From Ruegeria meonggei (GTDB lineage Bacteria > Pseudomonadota > Alphaproteobacteria > Rhodobacterales > Rhodobacteraceae): DNA of 64,000 nt. The notes beneath the pieces are model-generated. The model did not search any database. It was not told the DNA's origin and was given only the letters and a program-made list of their open reading frames with translations. The stretch is from assembly GCF_900172215.1 (NCBI RefSeq), contig NZ_FWFP01000005.1, forward strand, positions 124,001-188,000, read 5' to 3'. Below, one piece after another: positions 1-9,132 of this stretch (position 1 is the stretch's first letter; each line of letters opens with the position of its first letter). A program made the translations under genes and the position numbers.

Positions 1-1
1 G

Positions 2-679
2 CGCTGGGCGCTGGATCGCCTGACCGAGTACGGCGTTGATACCCGCCATATTGAGCAGGCCAAGGTGCCCACGGGCCACGCCATAATTGCGGTGGATGCA
101 CAGGGCGAAAACAATATCATTCTGTTTCCCGGCGCAAATCATGCGATTTCGCAGGATCAGTTGGGGCAGGCGCTGTCATCTGCTGCACAAGGTGATCTGC
201 TGGTGATGCAGAACGAAACCAGCCTTCAAGTCGAGGCTGCAGAAACGGGCCGGAAGCTGGGCTTGACGATCTGCTATGCCGCTGCGCCGTTTCAGGCCGA
301 TGCGGTTCTGGCCGTGCTGCCCTATCTGGATTTCCTCATCCTGAACGAGGTCGAAGCAGAACAGCTGCGTGCGGCGACTGGAAAGTCGGTGACTGATCTG
401 AACATCGAGCATGTGATCGTGACTTTGGGATCAAAAGGCGCGCGGTATTACCTGCGGGGCACGGCATCGAATTTCCCGGCCCATAAGGTGCAGGCGGTGG
501 ATACCACAGGCGCGGGGGATACATTCACGGGCTATGTTCTGGCCGGAATGGACCACGGAATGCCAATGGCACAGGCGATTACTCAAGCGAACCGTGCCGC
601 AGCCCTGATGGTAACGCGGCACGGAACGGCGGATGTCATTCCGGATTTGAAAGAGGTGCGCGAGGCGCGGTTCGATTAA
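2..679 (+). CDS. PfkB-family carbohydrate kinase (ribokinase-like), 5' end outside window
   Basis: The frame is open from the first bases, so the N-terminus lies upstream and 225 residues are visible. The C-terminal PfkB signature is clear: the motif [12 protein letters not shown] carries the GAGD anion hole and the catalytic Asp that activates the sugar hydroxyl. NEVEAEQL and VTLGSKGA are also typical of ribokinase-type sugar kinases, which phosphorylate a sugar with ATP in the cytoplasm. Ribokinase is the closest guess, but substrate cannot be told from this fragment. Its TAA stop shares the 4-bp TTAA at 676-679 with the stop of the convergent msrA gene. Confidence 0.85.
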   Translation, partial: RWALDRLTEYGVDTRHIEQAKVPTGHAIIAVDAQGENNIILFPGANHAISQDQLGQALSSAAQGDLLVMQNETSLQVEAAETGRKLGLTICYAAAPFQADAVLAVLPYLDFLILNEVEAEQLRAATGKSVTDLNIEHVIVTLGSKGARYYLRGTASNFPAHKVQAVDTTGAGDTFTGYVLAGMDHGMPMAQAITQANRAAALMVTRHGTADVIPDLKEVREARFD

Positions 680-1347
680 GACCCGGCAAACGGCGCGTCA
701 TTGCCCCATAATTGCTTTACACGGGCGTCGCGTCCACAGGCCTTGCGATACGCTTTATAGGCATTGAGCTGACGTTTGGGGCCAAAACGGGTGAACACCA
801 GTTTGCTGCCTTTGTAGTAATCCTGATGATACGCCTCGGCAGGGTAAAACGCGCCTTCCTGCAGGATCGGGGTCACCACTGTTTGTCCCAACGCCCGCTG
901 GGCGTCTGCTTTGGCTTGTTCCGCGAGCGCCTTTTCCCCAGCATTAGAGACGAAAATGGCTGTGCGATAGCTGTCACCGCGGTCACAGAACTGCCCGCCC
1001 GCATCAGTTGGATCGACGGAGCGGAAGAACATGTTCAGCAGTGTTTCACGGGAAACGCGGGCCGGGTCAAAGGTGATCTGGACGGCCTCGTAATGTCCTG
1101 TGCCGCCCTTGGTAACCTGATCATAGGTCGGATCGGCGGTTTTACCGCCAGCAAATCCTGAAACGGCACCGACCACACCCGGTACGGATTCGAAATCGGA
1201 CTCGACGCACCAGAAACACCCGCCAGCCACGGTCAGGGTATCCGTCCCCGCAGCGGGTGCGGGCAAGGCACGCAACATGGCAATCAGCGTAATCACAGCA
1301 AACAAAAGCGCTGGTTTAGCGTAGTCCAGATAAGCGATGCGGGTCAT
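676..1347 (-). CDS. msrA: Peptide-methionine (S)-S-oxide reductase MsrA, exported form
   Basis: MsrA reduces methionine-S-sulfoxide in damaged proteins. The active-site motif GGCFWC is present, with the catalytic Cys near residue 44, followed by ESDFE and the GHYEAVQ and YHQDYY segments of the family. Residues 11 to 34 form a hydrophobic segment ending in ALPAPAAG, so this version is probably secreted or membrane-anchored in the periplasm. At 223 residues it is near the usual length once the leader is removed. It converges on the upstream kinase with a 4-bp shared stop. No msrB is adjacent. Confidence 0.93.
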   Translation of the reverse strand: MTRIAYLDYAKPALLFAVITLIAMLRALPAPAAGTDTLTVAGGCFWCVESDFESVPGVVGAVSGFAGGKTADPTYDQVTKGGTGHYEAVQITFDPARVSRETLLNMFFRSVDPTDAGGQFCDRGDSYRTAIFVSNAGEKALAEQAKADAQRALGQTVVTPILQEGAFYPAEAYHQDYYKGSKLVFTRFGPKRQLNAYKAYRKACGRDARVKQLWGNDAPFAGS

Positions 1348-1445
1348 GGCAAGTCTCCTTCAGGGATCAAGCTGCCCTGTGATCACCAATTGCGCAATCG
1401 TCTGACATCGTTTGTCACGGGGTGGTGAGACGAGTTTATCGACCC

Positions 1446-1727
1446 TCAGCCCAGCAACTGCCCCAGTTTCATCGCCACACCCATATTGCCCGAAATCTTG
1501 AGCTTTCCCAGCGCCACGCCAGTCATAGGGTTCAGCTTACCGGTCAGTAGTTTGGTCAGGTTTTCCTGCGAAATGCGGATCGTGCAATCGGTGTCCTGAT
1601 CCTGTGTGCTGGCCTGATTGCCGGCCAAAACGATCACACCGGCATCGCCACAATCGAATTTGAGCGAGCCGTCAAAGCTCTGACCTTTCAGGCCTTTTTG
1701 AATCCCGTCTGCGATGTCCTGAAGCAT
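1446..1727 (-). CDS. SCP2 sterol-binding domain protein
   Basis: This 93-residue protein consists of a single SCP2 (sterol carrier protein 2) domain. Visible hallmarks are the repeated strand pattern ending in LTKLLTGKLNPMTGVALGKLKISGNMGVAMKL, of which the segment GKLKISGNM is most typical. The fold binds lipids or acyl-CoA in a hydrophobic tunnel. Stand-alone bacterial SCP2 proteins have no settled function. It lies 98 bp upstream of msrA on the same strand and may share transcription with it; an intrinsic terminator separates it from argG. Confidence 0.8.
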   Translation of the reverse strand: MLQDIADGIQKGLKGQSFDGSLKFDCGDAGVIVLAGNQASTQDQDTDCTIRISQENLTKLLTGKLNPMTGVALGKLKISGNMGVAMKLGQLLG

Positions 1728-1814
1728 GAAATCCCCTTCCCTAATTGGCCTCTGCGTAAAGCGGGTTCAGGCGATGGGCAAGATTGACCCCACGGGACCT
1801 GAGGCAGCGCAAAC

Positions 1815-1850
1815 AAAAAAGCCCCAGCGCGTTATGGCCGGGGCTTTTTT
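1815..1850 (-). terminator. Intrinsic terminator downstream of argG
   Basis: A perfect 11-bp stem joins 1815-1825 to 1840-1850 (AAAAAAGCCCC with GGGGCTTTTTT) around a 14-nt loop. The U-tract on the minus strand directly follows the GC stem, and argG ends 21 bp earlier. The hairpin is A/T-flanked on both sides, so it could act in both directions. Confidence 0.9.
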
Positions 1851-1870
1851 ACGGGAATGCAGAGACTTGG

Positions 1871-3097
1871 TTACTTTGACAGCCGTTTGTCGCGTGCCGC
1901 CAGCAGTTTCAGGCGCAGCGCGTTCAGCTGGATAAATCCGGCCGCGTCTTTTTGATCATAGGCACCGGCGTCGTCCTCAAAGGTCACGTGCTCTTCAGAA
2001 TAAAGCGAGTGATCCGACCACCGACCTACGGTTGACGCCAAGCCCTTGTACAGCTTCAGCCGCACGGTGCCGGTGACATGTTCCTGTGACTTGTCGATGG
2101 CGGCCTGCAGCATCTCACGCTCGGGCGAGTACCAGAAGCCGTTATAGATGATCTCGGCGTATTGCGGCATCAGCTGATCTTTCAGGTGCATTGCGCCACG
2201 GTCCATGGTGATGGATTCGATGCCGCGATGCGCCTCGAGCAGCACTGTGCCACCAGGCGTTTCATAGATGCCGCGTGACTTCATACCGACAAAGCGGCCT
2301 TCGACCAGATCGAGGCGGCCAATACCGTGCTTGCCGCCATATTCGTTTAGCTTGGTCAGGATGGTGGCCGGGCTCATCGCCTCACCATTGATGCTGACCG
2401 CGTCACCTTTTTCAAAGCCGATCTCGATGAATTCGGGCTCGTTAGGTGCGTCCTCAGGGTGGACCGTGCGCTGATAGACGTAATCGGGTGCCATATCGGC
2501 CGGATCTTCCAGAACCTTGCCCTCGGACGAGGTGTGCAGCAGGTTGGCATCAACCGAAAACGGCGCTTCGCCGCGCTTGTCCTTAGCAATCGGAATCTGG
2601 TTGGCTTCGGCAAATTCCAGCAGTCGGGTGCGGCTGGTCAGATCCCACTCGCGCCACGGCGCAATTACTTTGATGTCTGGGTTCAGCGCGTATGCAGCCA
2701 GTTCGAACCGCACCTGATCATTGCCTTTGCCGGTTGCCCCATGGGCGACGGCATCAGCGCCGGTGGCCTTGGCAATCTCGACCAGACGCTTTGAGATCAG
2801 TGGGCGGGCAATTGAGGTGCCCAGAAGATACAACCCTTCATAAACCGCATTGGCGCGGAACATAGGGAAGACGAAATCGCGGACGAACTCTTCGCGGATA
2901 TCTTCGATATAGATGTTCTCGGGCTTGATCCCCAGCAGCTCGGCCTTTTGGCGGGCGGGCTCAAGTTCTTCTCCCTGACCCAGATCGGCGGTGAAGGTCA
3001 CGACCTCACAACCATACTCGGTCTGCAACCATTTCAGGATGATCGAGGTATCAAGGCCACCGGAATAGGCCAGAACAACTTTCTTGGGCGCGGACAT
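1871..3097 (-). CDS. argG: Argininosuccinate synthase
   Basis: ArgG condenses citrulline and aspartate with ATP hydrolysis to AMP and PPi, the penultimate step of arginine synthesis. The N-terminal PP-loop AYSGGLDTS sits at residues 10 to 18. The segments [14 protein letters not shown] and APWREWD of the nucleotide and citrulline pockets are intact. The 408-residue length matches the bacterial family. The ATG start at 3097 has a GGGAAG-like ribosome-binding site just upstream. The gene stands alone, ended by its own terminator. The window also carries argJ at 44.5 kb, but the two are unlinked. Confidence 0.97.
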   Translation of the reverse strand: MSAPKKVVLAYSGGLDTSIILKWLQTEYGCEVVTFTADLGQGEELEPARQKAELLGIKPENIYIEDIREEFVRDFVFPMFRANAVYEGLYLLGTSIARPLISKRLVEIAKATGADAVAHGATGKGNDQVRFELAAYALNPDIKVIAPWREWDLTSRTRLLEFAEANQIPIAKDKRGEAPFSVDANLLHTSSEGKVLEDPADMAPDYVYQRTVHPEDAPNEPEFIEIGFEKGDAVSINGEAMSPATILTKLNEYGGKHGIGRLDLVEGRFVGMKSRGIYETPGGTVLLEAHRGIESITMDRGAMHLKDQLMPQYAEIIYNGFWYSPEREMLQAAIDKSQEHVTGTVRLKLYKGLASTVGRWSDHSLYSEEHVTFEDDAGAYDQKDAAGFIQLNALRLKLLAARDKRLSK

Positions 3098-3239
3098 CTG
3101 ACTTCCCCTTATTCGTAAGACGATTGGCCCCTAACGGGTTTTGCAACCGGGGGCAAGTTATGTGCGTTGACGCGGCACAGTAAATGGGGTGATACGGGCG
3201 CAACAAGAACAAGGATTGGTTGAAAGGGTAGTTTTCAGG

Positions 3240-4010
3240 ATGCTGGGCTGGACGATTTTTTCGCATTCAGTGCGAATGGTGTTTAACAATATGCAGCAGG
3301 CCCTTCAGATCGGGCTGGTGCCCAGTGTTGCAGCGGCAGTCTTCAGCACAACCGTATTGCATTTCACCGGCGCGGACGCGGTTACGCTGAACGCATCAGA
3401 TTTAACTGCCGCACCAGAAAGTGCGATTTTGGTGCTTGGCACCGCACTCGCAAGTTTTTTCGTCACCATTTGGATTTTTGTCGCATGGCATCGTTTCGTC
3501 TTGCTTGAAGAGTATCCGGTTGGATGGGTGCCTGCATTTCGGGTGGACCGGTTTTTCGAGTACCTTGGATATACGTTATTGCTGTTCGGTGTCCTGTTTG
3601 TCGCGGCGATCTGTTTTGCGGTGCCAGTTGTGCTGATCGGCGCGATACTGTCGGTAATTCCCGGATTAGGTCTTATCGTCCAAGTGGTGCCGCTCTTTGT
3701 GCTTGTTCTGGTCTACGTCGCCTTTCTTCGGTTCAGTCCAGTTTTGCCAGCCGCCGCGATCGGAGTGCCTTTGGGCTTGGGCGCAGCCGCAAAAGCGACG
3801 GCCGGAACCAATGGCATGCTGATCTTGCTTGCGACAATCCTTTTGCTTGTGCAGGTGGGTCTAGCAGGGATTCTCATTCTTGCCCTGCAGGTTTTGCCAA
3901 TATTGGGCATCGCAAGCCAGACGATTATCGGACTGGTGATGTCGCTGGTGAATGTAAGTGTATTGACCGCGATGTACGGCGTCTTCGTCGAGAAACGCGA
4001 ACTCACCTGA
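3240..4010 (+). CDS. Polytopic inner-membrane protein of unknown function
   Basis: I do not recognise a functional family for this protein. I chose the ATG at 3240, preceded by AAAGGG at 3223-3228, giving 256 residues beginning MLGWTIFSHSVRM. The frame stays open upstream to 3189. There are about five or six strongly hydrophobic segments (roughly residues 25-45, 65-85, 105-140, 150-170, 180-235), separated by short charged loops, and the N-terminus is amphipathic. A conserved-looking short loop, AWHRFVLLEEYP, follows the second segment. It lies alone between argG (divergent) and ilvA (same strand, 58 bp downstream), so context gives no role. Confidence 0.6.
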   Translation: MLGWTIFSHSVRMVFNNMQQALQIGLVPSVAAAVFSTTVLHFTGADAVTLNASDLTAAPESAILVLGTALASFFVTIWIFVAWHRFVLLEEYPVGWVPAFRVDRFFEYLGYTLLLFGVLFVAAICFAVPVVLIGAILSVIPGLGLIVQVVPLFVLVLVYVAFLRFSPVLPAAAIGVPLGLGAAAKATAGTNGMLILLATILLLVQVGLAGILILALQVLPILGIASQTIIGLVMSLVNVSVLTAMYGVFVEKRELT

Positions 4011-4068
4011 CTTGCGTACACATATGTATTCCTTGCCCTTGTCGCAGTGATGCGGCACTGAAACGATC

Positions 4069-5295
4069 ATGAGCGAATTCATGACCCGCGCCCGCACAGC
4101 CGAACAGGCGATGCGCACTGTGTTTCCGGCCACGCCGTTGCAGCGCAATGCCCATTTGTCCGACCGCTATGGTGCCGATATCTGGCTTAAACGCGAAGAT
4201 CTCAGCCCGGTGCGGTCCTACAAGATCCGCGGCGCCTTCAACGCCATGCGCAAACAGCAAGGGCAAGAGCTGTTCGTCTGCGCCAGCGCCGGCAATCACG
4301 CACAGGGTGTGGCCTTTATGTGCAAGCACCTGGGTGTGAAGGGTGTGATCTTCATGCCGGTGACCACGCCGCAGCAGAAAATACAGAAGACCCGCATCTT
4401 TGGTGGCGACAATATCGAAATCCACCTGATCGGAGACTACTTCGACGACACGCTTGCCGCTGCGCAATCATGGTGCACGCAGCAGGGCGGGTATTTCCTG
4501 TCGCCGTTTGATGATGAGGATGTGATCGAAGGGCAGGCCTCGTTGGCGGTTGAGATTGAGGTGCAGTTGGGGGCTGTGCCTGATCATGTCATCCTGCCGG
4601 TGGGTGGGGGTGGCATGTCCTCGGGCGTGGCAACTTGGTTCGGGGATCGCACGCATTGCCTGTTTGTCGAACCCAAAGGCGGGGCCTGCTTGCACGCCGC
4701 GATGGCGGCAGGGCATCCGGTTGCGTTGGACCGCGTCGATAATTTTGTCGATGGTGCGGCGGTGGGGCGAATTGGTGAAAAGCCGTTTGAATTGCTGAAA
4801 GACCGTCACCTGTCAGATGTTCTGGTCCTGTCTGAGGACCGCATCTGCACCACGATGATCGAGATGCTGAATGTCGAAGGCATCGTTCTGGAGCCGGCCG
4901 GTGCGCTGGCGATAGAAGCGATAGGCGATGTGCAGAGCTTTATCCGCGGCAAGACCGTGGTCTGTGTCACGTCGGGCGGCAATTTCGATTTCGAACGCCT
5001 GCCCGAAGTGAAAGAACGCGCGCAGCGCTATTCCGGCGTCAAAAAGTATTTTATCCTGCGTCTGCCGCAGCGCCCCGGTGCGTTGAAAGAGTTTCTGGGC
5101 ATTCTGGGCCCCGAAGACGACATCGCCCGGTTCGAATATATGAAGAAATCGGCGCGCAATTTTGGTTCGGTTCTGATCGGGATCGAAACCCGCAAGCCCG
5201 AGAACTTTGCCCGCTTGTTTGCGCATCTGGATGAGGCGGGATTCACCTATACCGACATCACCGAGGATGAGACCCTGGCGCAGTTCGTGATCTAG
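4069..5295 (+). CDS. ilvA: Threonine ammonia-lyase (biosynthetic threonine dehydratase)
   Basis: IlvA deaminates threonine to 2-oxobutyrate, the committing step of isoleucine synthesis. The PLP lysine lies in the motif RSYKIRGA (Lys near residue 52), and the phosphate-binding glycine loop VGGGGMSSG is present. After about residue 325 a regulatory ACT-like domain begins (YFILRLPQRPGALKEFL), so this is the short form with one regulatory domain. Its TAG stop shares CTAG at 5292-5295 with the convergent Hpt gene. Confidence 0.93.
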   Translation: MSEFMTRARTAEQAMRTVFPATPLQRNAHLSDRYGADIWLKREDLSPVRSYKIRGAFNAMRKQQGQELFVCASAGNHAQGVAFMCKHLGVKGVIFMPVTTPQQKIQKTRIFGGDNIEIHLIGDYFDDTLAAAQSWCTQQGGYFLSPFDDEDVIEGQASLAVEIEVQLGAVPDHVILPVGGGGMSSGVATWFGDRTHCLFVEPKGGACLHAAMAAGHPVALDRVDNFVDGAAVGRIGEKPFELLKDRHLSDVLVLSEDRICTTMIEMLNVEGIVLEPAGALAIEAIGDVQSFIRGKTVVCVTSGGNFDFERLPEVKERAQRYSGVKKYFILRLPQRPGALKEFLGILGPEDDIARFEYMKKSARNFGSVLIGIETRKPENFARLFAHLDEAGFTYTDITEDETLAQFVI

Positions 5296-5636
5296 GCCAG
5301 ATTGGCCGTCAGCTCGGCCTGAAACGCTCTGCGGGATTCGTCATAAGCCGTTAGAATGGCAGGCAGATCGACCTCTGCCGGGTTGCCGGCTGCGGCATTG
5401 CGCTCTCCGTCCTGGCATAATCTGGAAAACCGGTCGAACCCGAGGCTAAGCGCGCTGCCTTTGAGGAAATGCAAGTTTTGCTCAAGGTCACGCCGGGCGG
5501 TATCATTGTTCAGTCGCTCGATGGCTTCCTGAACTTCATCAAAGAAAATCTGCACCACTTCACCGAATTCACTGGCACCAACCTCATCGCGCAGCTGTAT
5601 GACTCTGGTCCAGTTGATCACGACCGTTCCCCGCAT
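5292..5636 (-). CDS. Hpt (histidine phosphotransfer) domain protein
   Basis: This 114-residue protein is a free-standing Hpt four-helix bundle that relays phosphate from His to Asp. The phospho-acceptor motif is HFLKGSALSLGF, with the His at about residue 56. The downstream helices carry the usual acidic and small residues. It is divergently transcribed from the response-regulator/PP2C gene 141 bp away, which makes that protein the obvious partner. No histidine kinase is encoded nearby, so the upstream donor lies elsewhere. An in-frame GTG five codons after the ATG is an alternative start. Confidence 0.88.
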   Translation of the reverse strand: MRGTVVINWTRVIQLRDEVGASEFGEVVQIFFDEVQEAIERLNNDTARRDLEQNLHFLKGSALSLGFDRFSRLCQDGERNAAAGNPAEVDLPAILTAYDESRRAFQAELTANLA

Positions 5637-5777
5637 GGCATAGTAATTCGTCTATGTTTCCGGGCTGAGGGTAAAGGACAGGTTAAGCCACGTAACCCTG
5701 CGGCCTTCACGGGATGTTAAACCGCTGCGCGTTACGGTCGCATCACTCCGTGTAACGTCGCAGGGCAGAGGGTTCAG

Positions 5778-7049
5778 GTGGCAGAGGTCAGTCAGGCAAA
5801 CGCCAGGGCAGAGTTGGATTTTGGTGCGATCCAAAAGGTGCTTGTTGTTGACGACAGCCGCCTGCAACGGAGGATTCTTGTCGCGTCTCTCAAGAAATGG
5901 GGGTTCGAAGTGCTTGAGGCCGACAGCGGTGAAGCCGCCCTGAACATGTGCACAACCGATCCGCCGGACCTTGTTGTCAGCGACTGGATCATGCCAGGGA
6001 TGAGCGGGCTGGAGTTTTGCCGGTCTTTTCGGGCGATGGACAGCGATCAGTACAGCTATTTCATTCTGCTGACCTCAAAAAGTGAAAAGCAGGAGGTGGC
6101 GCGGGGGCTTGATGCGGGGGCGGACGACTTTCTGATCAAACCGCTTGAGGCAGACGAATTGCGCGCGCGGATCTCGGCTGGGGCGCGGATTCTGGATATG
6201 CAGCGCGAGCTGTCCGAAAAGAACCGCATGATCGAAACGGCGCTGGATGAGCTGAAGCTGGCCCATGATGCGATCGACAAAGACCTGATGCAGGCGCGGA
6301 AGATTCAGGAATCGCTGGTGCCGGAACTGATGCGGGATTTCGGCGGCTCTCGGGTCAGTATGTTGCTGAAACCCTGCGGCCATATCGGCGGCGATCTGGT
6401 GGGAATGTTCTCGCCCGGGGTCAATCGGCTGGGTTTCTACAGCATTGATGTGTCGGGGCACGGCATCACCTCGGCGATGATGACGGCACGGTTGGGCGGG
6501 TATTTGTCCAGCAGCCATTTCGATCAGAACCTGGCGATGGAAAAACGCTTTGACAAATTTTATGCGCTGCTGCCGCCTGAACAGGTGGCCGAAACCCTGA
6601 ATTCCCGGCTGATGGCGGATGCGGGCGTCGAAGAATACTTCACTATGGTTTATGCCATCATCGACCTGCGCAACGGGCATCTGAAGATGGTGCAGGCGGG
6701 GCACCCGCACCCCCTGTTGCTGCGCGGGGACGGCGGTACCCAGTTTCTGGGCGAGGGGGGGCTGCCGATCGGGCTGTTGCCGGATGTCACGTTTCAGCGG
6801 ACCGAAACCTATATGAAACCCGGCGACAAATTGCTGCTTTATTCAGACGGGTTTACTGAATGCAGCCTTGCAGACGGCACTTTGTTGGAGGAAGACGGGT
6901 TGCGCGCCATGGCGTTGGATTGTGCGCCTGACCGCAGCGGGACCGAGTTTCTGGACGATATGTTCTGGCGCCTGACGCAAGCCATGGCGCCTGGAAACGG
7001 TATGGATGACGACGTGTCTGCCGTGTTCTTTGAATATGACAAGGCTTAA
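5778..7049 (+). CDS. Response regulator with PP2C/SpoIIE-type phosphatase output (RsbU-like)
   Basis: Residues 19 to 140 form a receiver domain: VLVVDDSRLQ carries the acidic pair, the phospho-Asp is in VVSDWIMPGMSG (Asp69), and the conserved Lys is in LIKPLE. A heptad-like linker (about 140-180, ELSEKNRMIETALDEL) leads to a PP2C/SpoIIE domain with GGDLVG, SIDVSGHGI and LLYSDGFTEC, all metal-binding segments. Proteins of this plan dephosphorylate anti-sigma-factor antagonists in partner-switching pathways; the target here is not in the window. The start is GTG at 5778. The stop shares TTAA with the convergent Nudix gene. Confidence 0.92.
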   Translation: MAEVSQANARAELDFGAIQKVLVVDDSRLQRRILVASLKKWGFEVLEADSGEAALNMCTTDPPDLVVSDWIMPGMSGLEFCRSFRAMDSDQYSYFILLTSKSEKQEVARGLDAGADDFLIKPLEADELRARISAGARILDMQRELSEKNRMIETALDELKLAHDAIDKDLMQARKIQESLVPELMRDFGGSRVSMLLKPCGHIGGDLVGMFSPGVNRLGFYSIDVSGHGITSAMMTARLGGYLSSSHFDQNLAMEKRFDKFYALLPPEQVAETLNSRLMADAGVEEYFTMVYAIIDLRNGHLKMVQAGHPHPLLLRGDGGTQFLGEGGLPIGLLPDVTFQRTETYMKPGDKLLLYSDGFTECSLADGTLLEEDGLRAMALDCAPDRSGTEFLDDMFWRLTQAMAPGNGMDDDVSAVFFEYDKA

Positions 7050-7489
7050 AGCCGCTGTAGATGCAGGGTGGCGAAATGGCGATCCCCGCCATTACCCAGC
7101 ATCTGGGCCGCATCCGCCGTGTCCATCCACAGGGCATCGTGAAATGGCTCGGTCGGGGGCCCGATATGACGCACCGGGCGGGCTCGATAGATCAGGCATA
7201 TCTTTTCGGCCCACAGGTCATACTCGGGCATATAGGTAAACCTGCGAAACGCTCCGATCCGGCGCGGGGCTGCTACCAGCCAGCCGGTTTCCTCGTACAC
7301 TTCGCGATGCAGCGCTGTAATTGGCGATTCGCCCGGATCGATCCCGCCACCGGGCAATTGCAGATCCGGACCGGGCTCCGTCTGGCAGGTCAGCAGCAAA
7401 TGTCTACCGCGCGGCAAAATTCCATAGACACCCACGCGTCTTGTATATTTGCGCCCCGCTTGAGGGGTTTCACCGAACCGTCTGATCAT
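7046..7489 (-). CDS. Nudix hydrolase
   Basis: I place the start at the ATG at 7489 (MIRRFGETPQ), which has AAGGGG just upstream; the frame is open further to 7567. The 147-residue protein has a complete Nudix box: GGGIDPGESP, then REVYEETGW, matching the metal-binding GX5EX7REUXEEXGU pattern. Nudix enzymes cleave nucleoside diphosphates linked to another moiety. The C-terminal half (YDLWAEKICLIYRARPV) does not identify a substrate. It is divergent from hslO, 76 bp away, and convergent with the phosphatase gene. Confidence 0.85.
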   Translation of the reverse strand: MIRRFGETPQAGRKYTRRVGVYGILPRGRHLLLTCQTEPGPDLQLPGGGIDPGESPITALHREVYEETGWLVAAPRRIGAFRRFTYMPEYDLWAEKICLIYRARPVRHIGPPTEPFHDALWMDTADAAQMLGNGGDRHFATLHLQRL

Positions 7490-7565
7490 GTATGGCCCCT
7501 TAAAACCCGAAATGTTCGACCTATATGCTGGCGGTATGCCAACCTGTGGCGTGTAAGGAAACCCC

Positions 7566-8543
7566 ATGTCTCTTGGAACTAAAATCGCGTGGGACGATAC
7601 AGTCCTGCCTTTTCAACTTGATGTATCGGATATGCGCGGCCGTATAGCCCGTCTGGATGGCGTGCTCGACGGCATCCTGAAACAGCACGACTATCCGGAA
7701 AAGATCGAAGCTCTGGTGGCTGAGATGGCCCTGCTGACTGCACTGATCGGTCAGACTGTCGCGCTGCGCTGGAAGCTGTCGCTGCAGGTCCAGTCCAAGG
7801 GCGCAGTGCGCATGATTGCCACCGATTACTACGCCCCGCAGCAAGAGGGTGAACCGGCCCGCATCCGCGCCTATGCCAGTTTCGACCGCGATCGCCTGAC
7901 CGATGGCGCGCCGTTCGATCAGGTGGGCGAAGGGTATTTCGCTATCATGATCGATCAGGGCGAAGGAACACAGCCTTATCAGGGCATCACTCCGCTGGCC
8001 GGTGACTCGATCAGTGCCTGTGCTGAGGCATATTTTGCGCAATCCGAACAGCTGCCGACGCGGTTCTCGCTGAGCTTTGGTAAATCAACCGAGCAGGACG
8101 TTGAAGAACACTGGCGTGCGGGCGGGATCATGCTGCAGCACATGCCCAAGGCCTCGCCCTTTGTCGCCGCAAGCGAAGGCGAAGGAGAAATCCTGTCGGC
8201 CAATGATCTGGTGGACGGCGAAGAAGGCGAGAACTGGGGCCGCGTCAATATCCTGCTCGATACGGTCGACGAGCTGGAGTTGATCGGACCGTCGATTGCG
8301 CCCACTGATCTGCTGGTTCGGCTGTTTCACGAGGAAGGGCCGCGGGTCTATGACGCGCAATCCGTGCAATTCGGCTGTACCTGTTCCGAGGATCGTGTGC
8401 GGCAAAGCCTGTCGATCTACTCGGCCAAGGATATCGAAAAAATGACCACGCCCGAAGGTTTGGTCACGGCCGATTGCCAGTTCTGTGGTGCCCATTATGT
8501 GCTGCAACCCGGCACGGTTGGCTTTGATGCCGACGACGCCTGA
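7566..8543 (+). CDS. hslO: Hsp33 redox-regulated chaperone
   Basis: Hsp33 is a cytoplasmic holdase activated when oxidation releases zinc from four C-terminal cysteines. Here the cysteine switch is visible as FGCTCSEDRV followed by DCQFCGAHY, that is CxC and CxxC about 35 residues apart. The N-terminal domain includes LLTALIGQTVALRWKLS, typical of the family, which is usually near 290-330 residues (here 325). It is the first gene of an hslO-nudL-cca unit in which successive genes overlap. Confidence 0.95.
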   Translation: MSLGTKIAWDDTVLPFQLDVSDMRGRIARLDGVLDGILKQHDYPEKIEALVAEMALLTALIGQTVALRWKLSLQVQSKGAVRMIATDYYAPQQEGEPARIRAYASFDRDRLTDGAPFDQVGEGYFAIMIDQGEGTQPYQGITPLAGDSISACAEAYFAQSEQLPTRFSLSFGKSTEQDVEEHWRAGGIMLQHMPKASPFVAASEGEGEILSANDLVDGEEGENWGRVNILLDTVDELELIGPSIAPTDLLVRLFHEEGPRVYDAQSVQFGCTCSEDRVRQSLSIYSAKDIEKMTTPEGLVTADCQFCGAHYVLQPGTVGFDADDA

Positions 8544-9132
8544 TCCAACAGATCTGCTGCGGGCGGCCCTGCGCCGCCCGGGTACCGGGTCCAGCGATTT
8601 TGATCTGAACCCCGATGCTAGTCTGCCCGAAGGGCGCAAACTGCGCCCCGCGGGCGTGTTGGTTCCGATCTCGGTTGTAGGTGATACGCCGCGGTTGATC
8701 CTGACGAAGCGGTCCTCGGCCCTGCAACATCATCCGGGCCAGATCGCCTTTCCGGGCGGCAAACAGGATGACGGCGACGCCGATGTGACCGCGACTGCCT
8801 TGCGTGAAGCGCAAGAGGAAATCGGCCTACCGACGGATCTGCCCGAGGTTCTGGGTCATTTGCCGACCCATGAAACGGTGACTTCTTTCTCGGTGACGCC
8901 CGTTGTTGCGATCCTGCGGGCGCCATTCCAGCCTGTCCCAGAGCCCGGCGAAGTGGACGAAGTGTTTTCGGTTCCGCTTGCACATGTGCTGAACCCTGAG
9001 AATTATATCGTTGAATCGCGCCGGTGGCGCGGTCAGAAACGGTATTATTTCACGGTGCCGCTAGGCCCCTATTACATTTGGGGGGCAACGGCCCGAATGT
9101 TGCGGGGATTGGCTGCGCAGGTGGGGGAATGA
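8527..9132 (+). CDS. CoA pyrophosphatase (Nudix family)
   Basis: The ATG at 8527 overlaps the end of hslO by 17 bp and gives a 201-residue protein. The segment LTKRSSALQHHPGQIAFPGG is the CoA-Nudix signature that precedes the Nudix box, followed by REAQEEIG. These enzymes cut CoA into 4'-phosphopantetheine and 3',5'-ADP. E. coli NudL is the nearest named relative, but I leave the symbol blank because orthology is not certain. The stop overlaps the start of cca as ATGA, so the genes are probably translationally coupled. Confidence 0.88.
   Translation: MPTTPDPTDLLRAALRRPGTGSSDFDLNPDASLPEGRKLRPAGVLVPISVVGDTPRLILTKRSSALQHHPGQIAFPGGKQDDGDADVTATALREAQEEIGLPTDLPEVLGHLPTHETVTSFSVTPVVAILRAPFQPVPEPGEVDEVFSVPLAHVLNPENYIVESRRWRGQKRYYFTVPLGPYYIWGATARMLRGLAAQVGE

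Noticed and set aside
5637-5777. Imperfect inverted repeat (GCGTTACGG / CCGTGTAACG) between the Hpt and response-regulator genes
   Set aside because: The arms differ by a 2-base insertion, so it is too weak to call an operator.
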